The notes: generated from the letters alone by a model not told the origin. 64,000 bases of DNA from Russula earlei (GCA_025769875.1 JAGFNK010000002.1:310001-374000), one strand, 5' to 3'. Shown: positions 1 to 14,648, numbered from the stretch's first letter. A program made the numbers and translations.

Positions 1-348
1 ACGCCGGCGAGTGGCCCCTTTATCGTCGGCTCGGCAAATGTGACCATGACCTCACTCCAAGATGGTTTCCAACCTGTTCAAGACGCTAAACAATTGACCT
101 GTGTCCAGCCTCCGGAAGGCGGGGATTACTGGCCGTACGGCGGTGACCCCTCTACCACTGTCGGGCCAACAGCGTCTGGATCGACGCTCACGTCGGAACA
201 TATGTCGGCAGGTGCTAAAGCTGGATTGGCAATCGGTATCGTCGTCGCTGTTCTCTCAGTTATCTTGGCGATCATCCTCGTCCGAAATTGTGTGGTAAGA
301 CGTAAGCTCATGAATAGTGTCAAGGATCATGCAAACTTGAAGAGCTAG
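1..348 (+). CDS. 3' end of a single-pass membrane protein gene (partial)
   Basis: The frame is open from the first base of the window to a TAG at 346-348, so this is the C-terminal part of a gene that starts to the left. The visible residues hold a Cys/Pro/Gly-containing ectodomain tail, a Ser/Thr/Gly linker, then one hydrophobic helix (AIGIVVAVLSVILAIILV), a basic stop-transfer stretch (RRK) and a short cytosolic tail of about 15 residues. This layout fits a type I plasma-membrane protein with the N-terminus outside. Fungal sensor-like and X8-type proteins share it, but nothing here fixes the family. The function is unassigned. Confidence 0.6.
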   Translation, partial: TPASGPFIVGSANVTMTSLQDGFQPVQDAKQLTCVQPPEGGDYWPYGGDPSTTVGPTASGSTLTSEHMSAGAKAGLAIGIVVAVLSVILAIILVRNCVVRRKLMNSVKDHANLKS

Positions 349-695
349 GAGCTGTCCCGGTCGCAGTTCCGTTTTCCGTTTCCTTGTTCCAACGTGTTTC
401 CGACAGGCTCGGCTTGGTCACGACTTGCTCAGAAAAGTTGTCCGTTTGTGATGGACCACTTCTATTATATTGTCGATAGATATAGATATTGGATATCTTG
501 TCGGTGACAGATCATAGATGTAACCTGTACATTACAGTTGGTAAGACAGTCGTAAACGTTGCTCGATGGATGACATAAGCTTGCGCACCGCCCCCGCGCT
601 TGTCGTCAACCGCAACTTTCTCAGTCAAACAAACTATTGACGGGGATAGGCGAAAAGCTTTCTCGTACTCACTACCTACATAGATTACATTGAAA
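349..695. other. intergenic, 3' flank of the membrane protein and 5' flank of poly(A) polymerase
   Basis: About 350 bases with no convincing reading frame. A short AT-rich patch (around 465-495) may be the terminator region of the left gene. The last part must hold the promoter of the poly(A) polymerase gene. I see no clear TATA box. Confidence 0.4.
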
Positions 696-3399
<2,704 letters not shown>

Positions 3400-3805
3400 G
3401 AACGTTCTGGGAAGTCCCACGGATTTTTAGAAGGGTATCCTCGACTTTGGTCCACATACCGGTTAACGAGTCTTCTTGCTTCTGGTTCAGTATTGACTTG
3501 GATTTACTCAATTCCATCTCTAGCGGCTACATCTGACACTTGCCAAGATTGTGGTCCAATGCAATGGCCCGAGGGTACTCGATTTCCTTGCTCTGGCTTG
3601 TACTTTCGCTGTTTCTTTGCCAGCATTTCCCTCGCAGGGCGTAGAGTATCTACCATGTACTTTCGGTGTGACAAATCATACATGTATTCCTATTCGTACG
3701 GATTTTATAAATAATATGAACATGATGATTCGTGTGATATTGTTCATTGTCTGTGTAGCAAACGCAATGTTCAAAGAGTCCCCCGCGAACGGGTTCCAAC
3801 ATCTC
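3400..3805. other. convergent intergenic region
   Basis: This gap separates the 3' ends of poly(A) polymerase (+) and the orphan gene (-). It has no supported reading frame. An AT-rich stretch near 3700-3760 probably serves as 3' end or terminator sequence for one or both genes. Confidence 0.4.
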
Positions 3806-5100
3806 TCACGACACTTCCTTGCGGGTATCTTCGGGCTCACCATATGTCGGATGTTTGATTTTGTATTCGGCCAGTCCACTTTCGCGGTGTAATAATCGCT
3901 CCCTGGGACGGTTTGAGACCCTTGGGCCATCGCCATTAGGAACGCCAACAATCAATTTTGGTCCCAGAGCAGTAAAGTCCAAGGAGTTCCCGACCTTGAA
4001 ACTGTCTGTGCCCCAAATGCGCTGATAGATGAATTTCGTCGAAAACATATTACCCGTTGGCGATGACGTAGACTCTGTCTGAGCGGGTACGCGAAGCCAG
4101 AGGCGGATGCGGTGGGTGGCTCCTTGCGGGGTAGAGGAGACAGGGATGGTACTGGAAGCACGTTAACCACCGAGGACAAATTGGACAGTTAGAAATCGTA
4201 CTAGATGACAAAATCCAAGTCGTCGGGAGGACAGTCCAGACCGAGGACGAAGTCGTTGAACAGTATTCGGCCAACACCGCAGCCGTCATATTCGAGGCTC
4301 AGGCTATACACGCGTTCGAATATTTTCCGCCACCTAGGACGAAAAGGTTAAACAGGGTTTGATGGGGATAGCGGGGAGAGAACCCACCTGAGAATGAAAT
4401 CCATCAGGGTCCTGCCGACCGCGATTTTGTAAAGGAGCATGTGCGAAGTGGCGTGGCGCAGCCTTGCCACAACAGCATCTTGGATAGAATTGAAGTCAGG
4501 GTCCTTGCCTATCCATAATGCGTCTTCAGAGAACAGTCGATGATCGATATCGCCAGAGCGGAGCCACACGCGTAGGGAATATAAGCAGCCCTGAGGAAGG
4601 CAGGCCCTAGGAGGGTACGCGCTGTTGATCCGCCAAGTCAGTGCCACGTTTCATCTCACGAGCCACACACATGTGCCCACAAGACGACAAATTCAAGAGT
4701 GCGCGGATCAACGCTTAGGCTTAGGGTCGCTGGTTCAGATATCGGTCTTTCAACTGGGCCGGCTTTTAATGTGAGAAAGAAGGTGTGCTCGCGCGACAAT
4801 TCGCCAACGGGTTCGATCCTACCCCGCATGTGACAACAGAGGCCAGGGGAATGAACGTAATAAAACATGTGTCGAACGATGAGAAAAATAAAAATGACAA
4901 ACGTGATGGACAACCGAATATCGACGTCGCAAACGTTCAGGGTGTACGTGTGAACGACCTTGTGCACGTCCGGAGCCGACGGGCTAAAAAAGGATTAGTC
5001 TCGGAGGGAGAGCCTTGAAACGGGGAACTGAGGAGGAGAGTTACCCGTCCACCAGCGATCGGAAGGAGGAATGGGGCACCGCCGGTAGCCGCCTGCTCAT
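3806..5100 (-). CDS. conserved fungal membrane-associated protein of unknown function
   Basis: A spliced model on the minus strand. Exon 1 (5100-5045) begins MSRRLPAVPHSSF and ends at a GTAACT donor. Exon 2 carries one strongly hydrophobic helix (LSITFVIFIFLIV). Later exons give the hydrophilic blocks LRVWLRSGDIDHRLFSEDAL, RLRHATSHMLLYKIAVGRTL, EYDGCGVGRILFND and FIYQRIWGTDSFKVG, ending KEVS and TGA at 3806-3808. Total is about 330 residues. The frame stays open across four small introns and the blocks look conserved, so it is a real gene, but I cannot tie it to a named family. One N-terminal membrane helix followed by a large soluble domain is what the sequence shows. Confidence 0.7.
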
Positions 5101-5366
5101 CGACCTAGGGAAGGGCGGGTATGGGGTTGGCGTCAGTGGGTCGAAGGGGACAGATTGACAGTTAATACTGGATAGCATGGGGCGTTGTGAGCATCACTGC
5201 GCGTTCATGAGGGGTATATACCGGTGAGGGGTCATCGGTGGGTATGCGAACCATTTCAGCACGGGAAAAAAAAAAAAAAAAAGAGAGGGAGTGGAGCGAG
5301 AACGGTGGAGTGGACGGTGAGCAAACGCCTTGGGTTGATGGTTGCGTTGTTTCGGCCAACGGCTCC
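5101..5366. promoter_or_regulatory. divergent promoter region with an A17 tract
   Basis: This segment of 266 bases separates the start codons of the minus-strand orphan (5100) and GatB (5367). It must hold both promoters. An uninterrupted run of 17 A (5266-5282) sits roughly in the middle. Such poly(dA:dT) tracts exclude nucleosomes in fungal promoters, so a promoter role is a reasonable inference. Confidence 0.5.
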
Positions 5367-7555
5367 ATGGCCATGGCACTTCGACGACTTCGATCACCAA
5401 CTTCATCATTACGGACGCCTCACAGGCTGTACGGCACCGGCACCACTCACGCCAACACGGTCAGGAGGTCTGAGCAAGGTGGTCCTTGGCCTGGCTGGCA
5501 GGTCGTCATCGGCATCGAGACGCACGCACAACTCAAATCGCGCGAGAAACTGTTCTCTCGTGAGTCAGCGGCTGTCCCGCCCAGACTCGACGCAGTTGCT
5601 CACGCTCGAACGAACCTCGCCTACTTTTCTGGCTGACTGGCAGAGACATGGACCCCCGACCTCAACAGCGTGCCGAATTCCCGTGTCGCCCCGTACGACG
5701 CCGCCTTTCCGGGAACCCTCCCCGTGAGCAACAATTTTTATCCGGGTACTCGTACAGCAAACATTGACCGCGGCCGCGCTCTCAGCGTCTCAATTCTTCA
5801 TGCGTAAACCTCGCCATCAGAACCGCCATTGCTCTTCAATCAGACATTCAGCAGCGATCAACATTTGACAGGAAACATTACTTCTACTCAGACCTTCCCG
5901 CGGGATATCAAATCACCCAGCGCTACAGTGGGGACACAGCTCACGAACCTATCCCATATTCGCCTCTCAAACACCTCTTTTAGATCCGATAGCGCGAGGA
6001 GGACGCCTATTCCTTCCTCAGAGCAATCTTTCCGTGCGTATCGAACAGATACAACTCGAACAGGTATCTCCAGGCTTAGGGATTCGTGCCGAGCCATGTG
6101 TCATATTATCACGATTCTAGGATACCGGGAAAACGATTTCCGAACCTCGTCGCCGAAACCTGTCGATAGATTTGAATCGAGCGGGCATGGGTCTCATCGA
6201 AATTGTGTCGAAACCAGATATGCGGTGAGCACCGAGACAATGAATAATCGAGCGGCGCCGTACTCACTCCACAACGGAGGTCATCGGAAGAGGCAGGCGA
6301 ATACGTCCGGACCCTGCAGGCTGTGCTCCGATCAGTTGCTGCAAGTGATGGAAACATGGAGCAAGTAGGTAAAAGCCCCTTGATGGAGGGTGTCAATATC
6401 ACGCACATTTTCTCAGGGATCTTTGCGCTGTGATGTGAACGTGTCCGTCAACCGCCAGGGGCAAGCGCCCGGCACTCGATGCGAGATAAAAAATCTCAAT
6501 AGCATTCGCTTCATGGTAGCTGCCATTGGTAATGCCATATCTCCATCAATCTGATTGGCTTCGAAGCTCATGCTCTCCGCCTTTCAGGTTCGGAGGTGCA
6601 TCGGCAAATTGATATGCTCGACAGCGGTGGATTTGTCTCGCATGAGACGCGTGGTTTTAATGAGGATACGGGGGAAACCTTCCCGTTACGGAGCAAGGAA
6701 GAGGCGCCTGATTATCGGTATATGCCTGATCCTAATCTGCCGCCCATATTACTAACAGCTGTGAGAGGTCCCCTGCGCATGCGCGTCTATATGCTTATTT
6801 GCTTTTGATAGGATTTCATCGCGTCCGTTCGCAATGAAATGCCTGCACTTGCCGACGAAATCAGAGAGCGCTTGACGCTCCATGGCCTTACTCAACAGGA
6901 TACCGATGTGTTGATGGCGGTCGATTCAGGAAATGAGGTTGACTTCGATGGCCGTCTGAATCATGTGGCCGTCACATATTTCGAGGAGGTGTCCAAGGGC
7001 CGCAATCCAAAGACAGTTGTAAACTGGTGTGTAACCAATTACATATTCACTGGCTGCAGAGCTTACTCGTATAACTCCACCCGTATGGTAAAGGATAATA
7101 CATGAACTTTTAGGTCAGCTTGCGCTGCGGAAAAAACCGTTCCGCGAAAATCCGATTTCTGTAGAGCAGATGAGTGGATTAATTGACATGGTTCAAAGTG
7201 GCATGGTAACCGGTGAGGCAGGATCTGAAATCTGATGTTGTGTTCAGACGTTCTGACGGGTTGCGCAGGCTCATCAGGGAAACTACTTTTACGGCAAATG
7301 CTCGATCACCCATCCTCCGAGGCACCATCACGTCTGGCAGGGCGTCTTGGTCTCCTAGCTAACTGGGGGGATGAATTTCTCGAACGTTTGTGTTCACAGG
7401 CCATAACTGACATGCCAGAAGAGGCCGATGCAGTGCGCCGGGGAGCGCCCAATGTGATCAACAAGCTCTTGGGTCGGGTGATGAGATCTAGCAAGGGTAC
7501 AGCGGACCCCCAATCCATTCGAAGAACGCTCCAAAAACTGCTTTCTATGCCATAA
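5367..7555 (+). CDS. GATB: glutamyl-tRNA(Gln) amidotransferase subunit B, mitochondrial
   Basis: GatB of the mitochondrial GatFAB-type amidotransferase, which converts Glu-tRNA(Gln) to Gln-tRNA(Gln) in organelle translation. The Arg/Ser-rich N-terminus [19 protein letters not shown] is a likely mitochondrial presequence. It is followed by the family hallmark [16 protein letters not shown], then [16 protein letters not shown], a Tyr-rich block, [33 protein letters not shown] and [12 protein letters not shown]. The C-terminal YqeY-like tail domain ends NKLLGRVM...LSMP and TAA at 7553-7555. Two in-frame ATGs (5367 and 5373) are possible starts. I used the first. The gene contains several introns of 50-90 bases. 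Total is about 510 residues, as usual for GatB. Confidence 0.93.
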
Positions 7556-7659
7556 GGGTTCGCGTTCAGCGTTCGATCGTATTCAGCTCGAGTACATCAG
7601 ACTAACAATTTATTGATTTCTTCTTGCCTTTTCGTTGCCTCTTTCTCATTGCCCAACTC

Positions 7660-8559
7660 CTACACTGTGACTTTCTGCGCCAAGAACAGCTTCCACTCAG
7701 GTTCTCCCCACGAGCTCGAGATCTCGTTTGCAAGTAATCCGTCCCACAGCACTGAGGGGGAAACGTGGACCCCGTTCTGCCGGGAGAATTTTACTGCGAT
7801 ACACAAGTTCATCAGGATTGCGCGTTGGTCATTCGCGCTATAACTCACTGGTGTACTTCAGGTCATCTGTAACAGATACACCGCCATTGGGTGTGCTCTT
7901 ATTTGTCAAGAGATCCTTGAATGCTTCAACCTCTTCCCTCGTGACACCTGACTCTGCGTATAAAGAAGCTAGCTTCTCGCGGATCTGCACGGGTGTCAGA
8001 GTGGAGGTGGGGATATCGTAGTAATCCCCCTGTCTATGAAACAACTATTTATGTCTTTTTAGAGGAAGTCGGCGAGACCAAGCTCTTAGTCAGTCTTACA
8101 AGTCGAGAAAAGGGCCAGAATTTCTCAGGTGTGATGCGAACCACCTTTACATCAGATGCGTGTGAGGGGTTTATCTGAATATGAGCACGGGAGTAGTTAC
8201 GGCGAGGCCAGCTTCGTGCGTAAAAGTCGAGCTACCGTGCCAAGGCTGAACTTGATTTCGGAAGATGATTTTTATCTTCCCATCGTAAGGACCACCTGTT
8301 TCGACCCATGGTTTCAAAATCTTGTCGATGGTTACCGAAATCTTTCCACTGGTTGGGATCGTGGTGAGCAACAGAATAGGGGAGAAAGAATAGTACGATT
8401 ACCTGAAGGGGCAGACATAATCAACTGTTTCCGCAACAGATTTAATGTTACCACTTGACTGCGGTATAAGAAGAAGCGCTCACGGAATATGTCGAGGGTG
8501 TGGGGGGCGTCCGCCCTACCAGCGATAAGGAGGGGTCGAAGAGAGGGTTGAAGAGCCAT
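7660..8559 (-). CDS. DsbA-like thioredoxin-fold protein
   Basis: Four or five short exons on the minus strand, beginning MALQPSLRPLLIAGRADAPH at 8559. The second exon reads LDYVCPFSGKISVTI, the start of a DsbA/2-hydroxychromene-isomerase-like thioredoxin fold with a single cysteine (CPFS) instead of CXXC. IIFRNQVQPWHGSSTFTHEA follows, then a helical insertion (VREKLASLYAESG-like) and the C-terminal strand/helix part SRQNGVHVSPSVLWDGLLAN. It ends WKLFLAQKVTV and TAG at 7660-7662. The fold assignment is well supported. Lack of the second cysteine argues against disulphide oxidase activity and for a binding or glutathione-dependent role. The substrate is unknown. Confidence 0.75.
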
Positions 8560-8626
8560 GTTGTTACGTAATCTGATCAGATGCTGGATTTACGCGCGCT
8601 GAAATCTCGACCTCGTACTCGGACTC
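8560..8626. promoter_or_regulatory. 67-base bidirectional promoter
   Basis: Only 67 bases lie between the ATG of the DsbA-like gene (minus) and the ATG of the PCI-protein gene (plus). Both 5' leaders and core promoters must fit here or overlap the opposite coding exon. No TATA box is obvious. Confidence 0.5.
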
Positions 8627-10337
8627 ATGCCCGTAACTTACACACAGTTTTTGACTCTCATAGCTACCGCCTTGCGCGACGAGAATGGCCTTGACCTGGC
8701 CTACCTCATCCGCCCAGTCAGCGCCCATGGAAAGGATCTCATCAAAGAATTTCGCAATCCAACCGTGCGTCCATTCTTTCTTGTTTCTCCTCGACCATTG
8801 CGACGTCCATGCACAGCGCCAATCTATGTCTCGGTACGAAGGAGCGATCGAAAATCCTTGGGACGAGATTGCAATTCAATACGTCCTTGTCGTCACACAC
8901 GTCGCCAAACGGCGCTCTGCCGATGCGTTCAAGGAGCACACGCAACTCGTCAAGTGAGCGAACAATACCACCTATCTAATTTCTTTCTGAACCAACACGC
9001 GTGTCTTACGCGTTTTCGGTGTCAGTCTGTTTCTCCGGTTCCTTACCAACAACAGCGGCTGGACGCTTCCCGCACTATTTGCCACCCTCCGCGACCTACG
9101 CGATCTGGCCTTTGATGTGAGAGTTCACCATGACTTGTAATTCTAACCCAAGGCTGAAAATTTTGCAGGCGGACGTGCAAGCGCAGGATTTGAGTCAGAA
9201 AAGTGACTGCATGGAGGAGGCTGCTCGGATAATATCCAAGGCTTTCTCCAATTGTGTCACGGACAGGTGCAGACCTTTTGTCCTTTTATGCTCGCGGGGA
9301 TCCACAATCCCACACATTTGTAGGACATCCTCGTATCAGATGTCAAGAAAGTGGGGGGTGTACTATGTCGTTGGTCTAGTTCTCAAAAGTTATTTTCGGG
9401 TAAGTACATGCATCGTTATACAGTCTCACTGTGCGGACAATCTTCCCAAGGTTCGACGGATCTCGCTCTCGAAGAACATCCTTAGGGCGCTGGAGGCAAA
9501 CCGAGATATCCCTCCACTACATGAATACCCGAGAGCGCATCAGGTAACAGGTCAATCTCTCGCTCTTCAGTAGAATCTGACCTGAGATCAGGTAACTTAC
9601 AGGTATTACTTGGGCATGCTGAGTTTTTTGAACGAAGACTACACAAAGGTAAGGCAATCATATCTAAAGATCATGACACCTGTTCAAAGCGGAGGCAGTC
9701 CGAGCAGGAGCTGACCTTCGCATTCTATAATTGCCACTTAGATGCTCGTAACAATCAAACGTGCGCATCATATCTGCTAGAACCGTACACCTGCTTCATA
9801 TCTTGTTGCAGGCGCATACTGACATATTTAATTCCACTACGTATCTTACGCGGTCACCTACCTTCCGCGGATCTTTTGAGGCGATTCCCAGTTCTAGAGG
9901 AACTCTATGCGCCTTTTATATCTGCGATACGAAAAGGGGATATCCAAGGCTTCGATACCGCCCTGGACGAGTGTGAACGCCGATTAGTTGACCTGAATGT
10001 CTGGCTTACACTTGAAAAAGCTCGCGAGATTTGCATCAGGGGGTTGTTCCGACGAGTGTACGTCAATGTCCGTTTCCTTGGACAACGCTGTTGACAGCGT
10101 CCTAGGTGGGTAGTGTCAGAAAAGAGTAACCGCATCCCTGTGGCAATGTTCCACAGTTCTCTGCAGGTGTCTGGAATGGACGTGTCGTCCGAAGAAGCGG
10201 AATGTCTTGTTGCGAATATGATCTACAACGGCTACATGCGGGGATATATATCGCACGAGAAACAAATGGTCGTGTTGGCTAATACGAATCCCTTTCCCCG
10301 ACTTGCAGATCGTCCAACCCCTTTCATGTTATACTGA
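8627..10337 (+). CDS. PCI-domain protein, CSN12/Thp1 (PCID2) type
   Basis: Begins MPVTYTQFLTLIATALRDEN and continues through about nine exons. Recognisable blocks are YVLVVTHVAKRRSADAFKEH, SSYQMSRKWGVYYVVGLVLK, SLSKNILRALEANRDIPPL, YRYYLGMLSFLNEDYTKAE, ILTYLIPLRILRGHLPSADL and YAPFISAIRKGDIQGFD. The winged-helix end is NMIYNGYMRGYISHEKQMVV, followed by LANTNPFPRL. This order is the PCI fold of the Csn12/Thp1/PCID2 family, which acts in TREX-2-type mRNA export or in COP9/Thp3-linked transcription and splicing. The sequence alone does not separate the two paralogues. The frame ends at TGA 10335-10337. Total is about 400 residues, which fits the family. Confidence 0.85.
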
Positions 10338-10574
10338 TCTTGTCGGCGCAGGATATAACTCCATGCTCATTTCTCCTGCTAGCAGGCGAGTACAGCTCTG
10401 GGCCAGAGCTTCTGGAAGTACCCGTGCACAACTGTCGCGTCCGTGTGCCGCTGCTTATGCTTAGCGATCGCTTTGACATCCTACTCTCACTGTAAACGTA
10501 CAGTGTGCACATTTGTAGTCACTTGGATATAACGTTGTACTACAATAGTATGAATCGCCACTAGGGTAATCATG

Positions 10575-13500
10575 CTATCTGCCCCAGTCTTCTAAAGCGA
10601 ACGCAAGAACGCTGAAAGCAGATGCTGCCCCTGACGTGTTGTCCGCGAGACGCTCGACTTCTCTATGGATGAATCGCACGAGTTTATTCAGTTCGTCTTG
10701 CGTCTCGTAAATGTCCCCGAATCGTTGGTGACCATCCCCTGATATGGGCTGCGTGGGATAGGAAAGGGTGTCGAGGGGGCGATGCCCCAGTGGATGCTCT
10801 TCGAGATCGGATTCACTGTCAGAAGCTCGGTGGGCTTCTCGTGGTGTTCTTGCGTATTGAATTGCCCCTCGCAGTTCCCGCCGGCTGTGGTGAAATCGAC
10901 GCTCAATCCTTGGCGACGCGAGTGCGGTCGTAGGAGCGCCGCCCTCATCATCCATGGCGAGGGCGTCGCGGAAGCGCAGAGTCAAGTCGAGAACAGAGAG
11001 GATGGCTTGACGCAGGGCGATGGTCTATCTGGGAATGTTAAAAGCACGCTACGCATGGTACAAAAATGTATGACAGACATCGCTCTGCAGGAGACACTCG
11101 CTTTCCAGCTTTTGAAGACTGTATGCCGTGCGTAGGAAGCCATCCTAGTAGCGTCTCAGAAGACTTACTGTGCGTCGTGCAAATCTATCATCTCATCAAG
11201 GGACTCAGCGAGGTTTAAAGACGTGTGGAAACTGAGTAGTTGTCGATGCAAGACCTGCAGATAACTTTGAGACCGGGAGTGAAGAAAAAGCTAATCACTG
11301 ACGTGAGTCGCTAAAAAATTAAGCAGAGTACTTCACAGCGGACTGTCAGTATATGAGGAACAAGACGATGGAAAACACACTTGATAAACCAAATCAATTT
11401 GCTACGCATGGCAAATATGGTTTTGTTTGCATGTTCCTCCGATTCCTGGCGACGGGCAATATGCCGCATATGTGCACCCTCTAGCGTATTCTTGGCGCGA
11501 CGTATTTGTAACAGAAAAATGAAGACAGAGCGGTAGATAGCCAAAGCATGCAAGCCAAAGATGTAACTGAGGGGAAACGGCGGAGCATATTCCACGACCA
11601 GATCACCTAAAACGTCGACTGTCCTCCTCGAGGCCCTGTCCCTCGATCCAGAATACGAGAATCGGACTAATGTTGGTTCAATCCAGGTTGACGGAGAATT
11701 TCTTGAGGGCATCACGGAATGTGTTATTCAAGAAGTGAAAATCGCTCCAACTTTGTCCTAAGTGTCCTAAGTCCATCTGGAGATGTATGCATTAGTCGAG
11801 GCCCATGTCGGAGCGCTAACCCACCTTGGCAAATACAATGTCCGAGAAGTACGATATTGCGTCACCTTTCCTCATGAAATACAACTCTTCGATAGCGGTG
11901 AGATGCAACCAGAGGTCACATTCACTGATTGCCATTTGTGCCAGCTGTTTCTGAGGGATCTGACAGCGAGGCAGGATAATATCATGGACAAAACGAGATA
12001 AATGCTCCTTGGAAGTCTCGACTAGGGCTGCAGCGTGATGTTCCCGCAACAACGCAGAGAAACTCGGCCAGTCAGTCATCCATGGAGGTTCATACGTCGC
12101 ATCACTATTAAGTGGTAAGTCGAGGATACGCAGAAGACCAACAGCCTTCCCCGCACGAAGGATATGATTGGCTATGAGATTGAGAAGCAAGGGTGTGGGT
12201 TCAAATATGTGACCATCTGGATTTGCCTCCCGTATGGCAAATCCTTCCGCCCAAAAGTCCGGATCGACTATTGACAAGCCATTGTCTTGGATAAAAAATT
12301 CGTCATCCAAAGCAGCAAGCTTCTCGCCTTCTTGCCTAAGAGCTGGGTCCTTTGTTGGCATGCCATTTTTCAACCACAAGCCGATCATCGTCCACATGGG
12401 TTCCGCTGATGCTGCAAACACCTGCATTAGAGCTTTAGAGGTTTCCATGTCACCATTTGAGGAACTGCTATCCGCAGCGGTGAGGAGGGTGTCTAGGAGT
12501 AGTGTAGAGATGGTAAAGGGGGATAATCGTATCGGAAGATCGAGAAGCATCCATACTTCCGCATTCTTATCCTGTGATCTAGAGGCATGTCTCATTACCT
12601 TCCTAAGGACTTCAAGTAAAGCATCAAAAGTGCGCGAGAACGAGTCGTGCAGAGCCTTCTCTAGCTTGAGCAAACTAACAGTTAATGGAGGCCCATTTCC
12701 AGCCAAGGAAATAATCATGTCACGTTCCTGACTTGCACACCAAGAATTAAATAACCCAATTTGGGTGGCCACCGCCTCAGAAAATGCTTCTACGGTGCGA
12801 GTGACGCGGCGCCAATGACCAGAAACATGAGAGTTAAGTTTTGCGATCCTTCCGTATACGCTGGCAACAAATCTCCTGAGGTGTTCCACTGTTGATGCTA
12901 TTTGCGCAAATGATTGAATGGCAGATAGTTGGCTACCTTTCGTGAGGTGAATGATCCGGGGTGCGTCTGAGGTCGTCTGTGATATTGTCTGAGTTGGGTG
13001 GTGATGATAACGACCATAAGATGAGAACACGTGCCTCGAATGAAAACGTTCCGTCATCAGACTGTGCCCACCTTAGAAAGAGATTCTTGTACCCTTGACA
13101 TGCCATTAAGATCTCACGCACTGCGTCGTGCTCGTGGGTGTATGTCTATACATGCGGCCACGGGGTCGTAAGTACCAGCGATATGACTTGGGGAAGTAGA
13201 TTTACTGACAGCTCTCTGTGGAACACCGTGCTTCGACGAATTCCACTCCCCAAATATGAGATCAACTGAGGGCCCTGCATAACGAACTTCAGCCGACCAC
13301 AGCAAAACGCGACAATCATATGACATGCCGAGTGAAGAAGCGTCTTTGATTGTGAACAAAGAAGTCAACGAAGCGTCAGTCCGCCATTCCGTTCTCCAAT
13401 ACTGCCTCTTTTGTAAATCTTCAATCAGTTGCCGATGACCAAAAGTTGACATTAGAACAACACGGGCAGAATCCGCGTCGGGATTCGTGGGGGGTTCGGC

Positions 13501-14524
13501 TTCAACAGCGGGAGGCGAATCTATCGACGACAGGGAAGAGGACAGATCGCGGAGGTCGTCCAGTGGCAAAGGAGAATACGGCGGTGTGCTATCGAGACTC
13601 GTCGTTTCCCAGCCTTCGACTGTGCTACCATGTGGGAGACCGTAAACACCCTCCCAGTGCTGCCCTTCAAACGGCTTCCTCATCTAAGATTGTTTTCCAG
13701 CTGATAGACACTGGGTCTGCGCAGGGAGCTCTGCTGTGCTCCATATAGTTTTCAGCACGTTCTACAGCAAGTGGCGTCGGAGGGACTGAAAGGAGTATCT
13801 TCATAAGTGTATCAGTTGAAGTTGGATTGACGCGAAAGACCTGGATTACCAAGAACATCAAATGATTGGGTACGTGGACAGGCTATGCGAGATCGTCAGT
13901 CAAATCGAAGTCGTGGACATTGTAGATAATCACGGTGATCTCTGAGTCAATGTCATGTATTTTCTCTACTTTGGATTTTAAAAGAGAAAAAGCATGTTCA
14001 AGGGCGTCAGCCCATGGATCCTGTGAGTTGATCCGTGCCCTTTCGGTACGACTGCACCCGGCTTAGTAGCGAGCAGAGGAAGAGATGGAAAAACAGACCC
14101 GCGAAGTTGCTTGGCGATGTCATTCATGCTTGAGCTCGGCGCAGCCTTCGTATTATAGTCTAGACCTCTCACGACGATGTCCACCAGGGCAAGGAAGTCA
14201 TCTTCCTCATCATTGGGTTGTAAACCAGTTATTTGAGAAACTAGAGTATGGGACAGGGAGATGACACGGGACATCTGTCTTGATGGCAGACGTTGAGAAA
14301 ACTTGGAAGGCGGTACCATGTCGCGTGCGAGATGTTGGCCTGGTTGATGCACTAGAAAGGGGTCGAGTTGTCGCTCGGGAAGACGGCCGATGAGAACTAG
14401 CGCTGCTTGGCGGTCGCGAGGAATCATTGTTAAACGGCCGAGGAAACGCACTAGATGGTGACATTGATTGGGTCGTACCATCTGGGTGGTAGCTCGCTAC
14501 GCTGGCTGACCTCGACAAAGGCAT
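10575..14524 (-). CDS. gamma-tubulin complex component (Spc97/Spc98 family, probably GCP5)
   Basis: Long multi-exon gene starting MPLSRSASVASYHPDGTTQS at 14524. A Ser/Arg/Pro-rich N-terminus is followed by ISWKTILDEEPFEGQHWEGV, a typical entry to the Spc97/98 domain. The largest exon (about 13050-11820) holds the GRIP1 region and the motif HLTAIEELYFMRKGDAISYF. The GRIP2 region reads WSDFHFLNNTFRDALKKFSV, YAPPFPLSYIFGLHALAIYR, FLLQIRRAKNTLE and SFHTSLNLAESLDEMIDLHD. It ends FALEDWGR and stop at 10575. GRIP proteins nucleate microtubules by binding gamma-tubulin at the spindle pole body. GCP5 over GCP4/6 is my best guess from the GRIP2 wording. Exon borders in the first kilobase are uncertain. 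Confidence 0.8.
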
Positions 14525-14648
14525 TCCGTATCTGACTGAGAAGAGAATATCGCATGCATCGCGACGCGACTATGGAAGGCGTCACGTGCTGCGTCTCATC
14601 GATTCGCGATCGATTCAATCGCGATGGGTCAATTAATAACCCTTCGCT
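14525..14648. promoter_or_regulatory. 124-base divergent promoter
   Basis: Separates the start codons of the gamma-tubulin complex gene (minus) and the carboxylesterase (plus). It contains clustered CGCGA/TCGCG words around 14555-14620, forming several imperfect inverted repeats such as ATCGCGATTGAATCGATCGCGAAT-like palindromic sequence. These could be shared regulatory sites, but no factor can be named. Confidence 0.4.

Noticed and set aside
12234..12731. 165-residue plus-strand frame inside the gamma-tubulin complex gene
   Set aside because: Lies wholly within the large conserved exon of the minus-strand gene and shows no family pattern.
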